This document shows positions 5,723-7,252 of a stretch of 7,252 nt of DNA, in pieces. Each line of letters opens with the position of its first letter. Position 1 is the stretch's first letter. The notes below the pieces were generated by a model. The model worked only from the letters and a program-made list of their open reading frames with translations, had not been told where the DNA came from and searched no databases. The DNA comes from Chloroflexota bacterium (GTDB lineage Bacteria > Chloroflexota > Anaerolineae > Anaerolineales > DRMV01): positions 1-7,252 of the forward strand of contig JAADCW010000113.1 of the NCBI GenBank assembly GCA_013154225.1, given 5' to 3'. A program made the position numbers and the translations under genes.

Positions 5723-6245
5723 GGCGCTCTTTCCTGAAAGCAATCCAGCGGGGCACCCGCCGTTTGTAGGCCTGGTAGGTTTCGCCAAAGCGCGCTTCCA
5801 GTTCGGCCTCTTCAACTTTGGTGACATAGAGATGCAGGCCGATGGCGCCAATGGCCAGCAGGAAGAGGGCGCTTAGAGAGCCCACGGCCAGCGCCAACCC
5901 AAAATAATATGCCAGGCCGCCGAGAAAGAGCGGGTTCCTGCTGAAAGCGAAGGGGCCTTCTTGCACCAGTTGTTGGGTGGGCATAAAGGGCAGGGGCGTG
6001 CCTTGGCCGATGGTCATTTGGACATAGACCACCCACAGCGCCAGCAGCAGGCCTGCGGTGGCCAACAGCACGCCTAACCAGGCGCCGACCACGCCTAAGG
6101 GCAAAGGGGGAATGTGGGCCCAAACGTCAATCCACGCGGAAAGGTAGAGCAAGATCCCTGGCAGGAGTACCCAAAAGAAAAACGCACCCACCAGCAAAGC
6201 AAGCCATTGTACACCGCGAGCAGGGGATTTTTTGGAAGAGGTCAT
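5715..6245 (-). CDS. Isoprenylcysteine carboxyl methyltransferase-like (ICMT/PEMT superfamily) membrane protein
   Basis: A 176-residue integral membrane protein with hydrophobic segments at about 13-37, 50-76 and 106-140. The C-terminal half shows the ICMT/PEMT methyltransferase signature: G97-P-F-A-F-S-R-N-P105, then E145-E-A-E-L-E-A-R-F-G154, Y157, Y160 and R-V-P-R-W at 163-167. In eukaryotes such enzymes use S-adenosylmethionine to methylate prenylated proteins; bacterial relatives methylate lipids or other membrane-embedded substrates that are mostly unknown. The Arg and Asn-Pro of the first motif and the Glu pair of the second are kept, so it is likely active. The ATG at 6245 has AAGGA six bases upstream. 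It sits 19 bases after the hydroxyacid dehydrogenase gene and overlaps the SDR start, so its substrate may belong to the same pathway as those two oxidoreductases. The first 12 residues are short, basic and polar, consistent with a cytosolic N-terminus. Confidence 0.88.
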   Translation of the reverse strand: MTSSKKSPARGVQWLALLVGAFFFWVLLPGILLYLSAWIDVWAHIPPLPLGVVGAWLGVLLATAGLLLALWVVYVQMTIGQGTPLPFMPTQQLVQEGPFAFSRNPLFLGGLAYYFGLALAVGSLSALFLLAIGAIGLHLYVTKVEEAELEARFGETYQAYKRRVPRWIAFRKERHD

Positions 6246-6251
6246 GGGAAT

Positions 6252-6256
6252 TCCTT
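6252..6256 (-). promoter_or_regulatory. Ribosome binding site of the methyltransferase gene
   Basis: The minus strand reads AAGGA followed by six bases and the ATG at 6245. It lies within the 19-base gap after the dehydrogenase stop and supports the chosen start. There is no room for a promoter, so the two genes are almost certainly co-transcribed. Confidence 0.6.
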
Positions 6257-6264
6257 TCTGGGCC

Positions 6265-7248
6265 TCAAGGCGTTGAGGTCATGGTTTGGCGGAGGCGGTC
6301 AAGGTCTTCGGTGGGAAGGCCCAACCCGATGAGAAGGTTGCGGATGCTGTTCCAGTGCACGCGTTCCCACGCGGTGGGGCTGGAGTTGGCATTGTGGGGC
6401 GCCAGCAGAACGTTGTCCATGTGTTTGAGGGGGCTGTCGTCGGGCAGTGGTTCCACTTCAAACACATCCAGGGCCGCGCCGCGGATTTGGCCCTTTTGCA
6501 GGGCTTCGATGAGCGCGGCTTCGTCCACCACCGGCCCGCGAGAAGTATTGATAAGCACCGCGTTGGGTTTCATCAGAGCCAAGGTGTCGCGGTTGATGAG
6601 GTGGAAACTGGTGGGGTTGAGATCGCAGTTCAGGCTGACGAAGTCGCTTTCCTGCAGCAAACGCTCCAGGGGTACCATTTCCACACCGTATTCGGTCAGG
6701 AAGACGTGATCCACGTCCACAATATCATTGCCCAGAAGACGCATACCGAACGCGCGCGCCCGTCGCAGCACGGCTTTGCCCACGTCGCCCACGCCAATCA
6801 CGCCCAAGGTGGCTTCGCTGAGGGAAAAGCCGGGGATTTTTTCCCAGCGCCCGGATTTCATGTGCGCGTCCATCCACGGGATGTTGCGGGCAAAGGCCAG
6901 CATATAGCCAAGCACGGTATCGGCCACCGGGATGGTGAATGCGTTGGGGGTGCGGCCGACCATGATGCCGAGTTTTTCCGCGGTGGCTTTGTCAATGGAA
7001 TCAATGCCCGTGCCCCATTTGGAAATCACCTTGAGGCGGGGTGCGCAGGCTTCCAGCACGCGGGCGGTGTAACGGTCGTCGCCGCAGATGGTGCCGTCGA
7101 ACTGGCCGGCGTAGCGCAGGAGGTCTTCTTCTTCCATGCGCTCGTGAACCTCAGGGACGATGACTTCCAAGCCGTAGTGGTCGAACACAGGCTGGAAGCG
7201 TTCACGGAAGGGGATCATGTAAGGGGCGGTGAGGAGGATGGTGGGCAT
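6265..7248 (-). CDS. D-isomer-specific 2-hydroxyacid dehydrogenase (phosphoglycerate dehydrogenase-like)
   Basis: NAD-dependent oxidoreductase interconverting a 2-hydroxy acid and the 2-oxo acid, 327 residues, cytosolic. The N-terminal substrate half (1-100) leads into the K-W-G-T-G-I-D loop (77-83) and the nucleotide-binding domain with G152-V-G-D-V-G157 and an acidic D175 near the end of the next strand, favouring NAD. Catalytic residues are in place: R237 in N-T-S-R-G, E266 in D-V-F-E-V-E-P (29 residues later, as in E. coli SerA) and H285 in A-P-H. The histidine motif reads P-H-N-A-N-S-S rather than the usual P-H-I-G/A-G-x-T, so this is a distinct subgroup and probably not the serine-pathway SerA; there is also no C-terminal ACT domain. 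The ATG at 7248 gives a natural start (M-P-T-I-L-L-T), but only four bases precede it, so neither its ribosome binding site nor its upstream neighbour is visible. The next gene starts 19 bases after its stop. Confidence 0.95.
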   Translation of the reverse strand: MPTILLTAPYMIPFRERFQPVFDHYGLEVIVPEVHERMEEEDLLRYAGQFDGTICGDDRYTARVLEACAPRLKVISKWGTGIDSIDKATAEKLGIMVGRTPNAFTIPVADTVLGYMLAFARNIPWMDAHMKSGRWEKIPGFSLSEATLGVIGVGDVGKAVLRRARAFGMRLLGNDIVDVDHVFLTEYGVEMVPLERLLQESDFVSLNCDLNPTSFHLINRDTLALMKPNAVLINTSRGPVVDEAALIEALQKGQIRGAALDVFEVEPLPDDSPLKHMDNVLLAPHNANSSPTAWERVHWNSIRNLLIGLGLPTEDLDRLRQTMTSTP

Positions 7249-7252
7249 GGGT

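Noticed and set aside
5723..5851. N-terminal extension of the SDR to 5851
   Set aside because: The extra 43 residues come from another frame of the methyltransferase gene and precede a perfect SDR start with its own ribosome binding site.
1..7252. CRISPR array, tRNA/rRNA genes, transposons, prophage or toxin-antitoxin pairs
   Set aside because: Both strands were scanned: no spaced direct repeats, no tRNA-like cloverleaf, no transposase or phage proteins and no small paired genes were found.

Overview
The window holds eight protein genes, all on the minus strand and packed almost end to end; both edges cut into the surrounding DNA. Read in the direction of transcription (high to low coordinates), the order is: a D-isomer-specific 2-hydroxyacid dehydrogenase, a small ICMT/PEMT-type membrane methyltransferase, a short-chain dehydrogenase/reductase (SDR), a gap of about 95 bases with short repeats and a perfect inverted repeat, a DUF115/MptE-like protein with glycosyltransferase-42-like motifs, a HEAT-like helical-repeat protein, an SLC13-type anion permease with two inserted TrkA_C (RCK_C) domains, tRNA-guanine transglycosylase (tgt), and the first 45 codons of undecaprenyl-diphosphatase (uppP).

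Base composition is GC-rich (roughly 60%), with GC-rich third positions and Ala/Leu/Pro-rich proteins. Co-oriented genes, the style of the SLC13 and Tgt proteins and the short tandem repeats in an intergenic gap suggest a free-living bacterium such as a Chloroflexota (Anaerolineae-like) member. This is an impression from protein style, not a proven placement; no rRNA or other phylogenetic marker is present.

Region 7248-4952 looks like one transcription unit. The dehydrogenase and the methyltransferase are 19 bases apart, and the methyltransferase and SDR overlap by 8 bases. Region 4857-1475 looks like a second tight unit: DUF115 to HEAT gap 3 bases, HEAT to permease gap about 5 bases. tgt follows after 54 bases with a candidate promoter of its own, and uppP after 185 bases with a strong ribosome binding site and an unexplained nested hairpin upstream.

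Functionally, tgt (queuosine tRNA modification) and uppP (recycling of the lipid carrier for cell-wall and surface glycans) are housekeeping. The less understood part is the upstream half: two NAD(P)-type oxidoreductases, a membrane methyltransferase and a protein resembling GT42 sialyltransferases/Maf proteins. One possible reading is the tail of a surface-glycan or acidic-sugar locus, but nothing here proves a shared pathway. No tRNA, rRNA, CRISPR array, transposase or phage gene was seen, and no gene-free stretch exceeds 300 bases.
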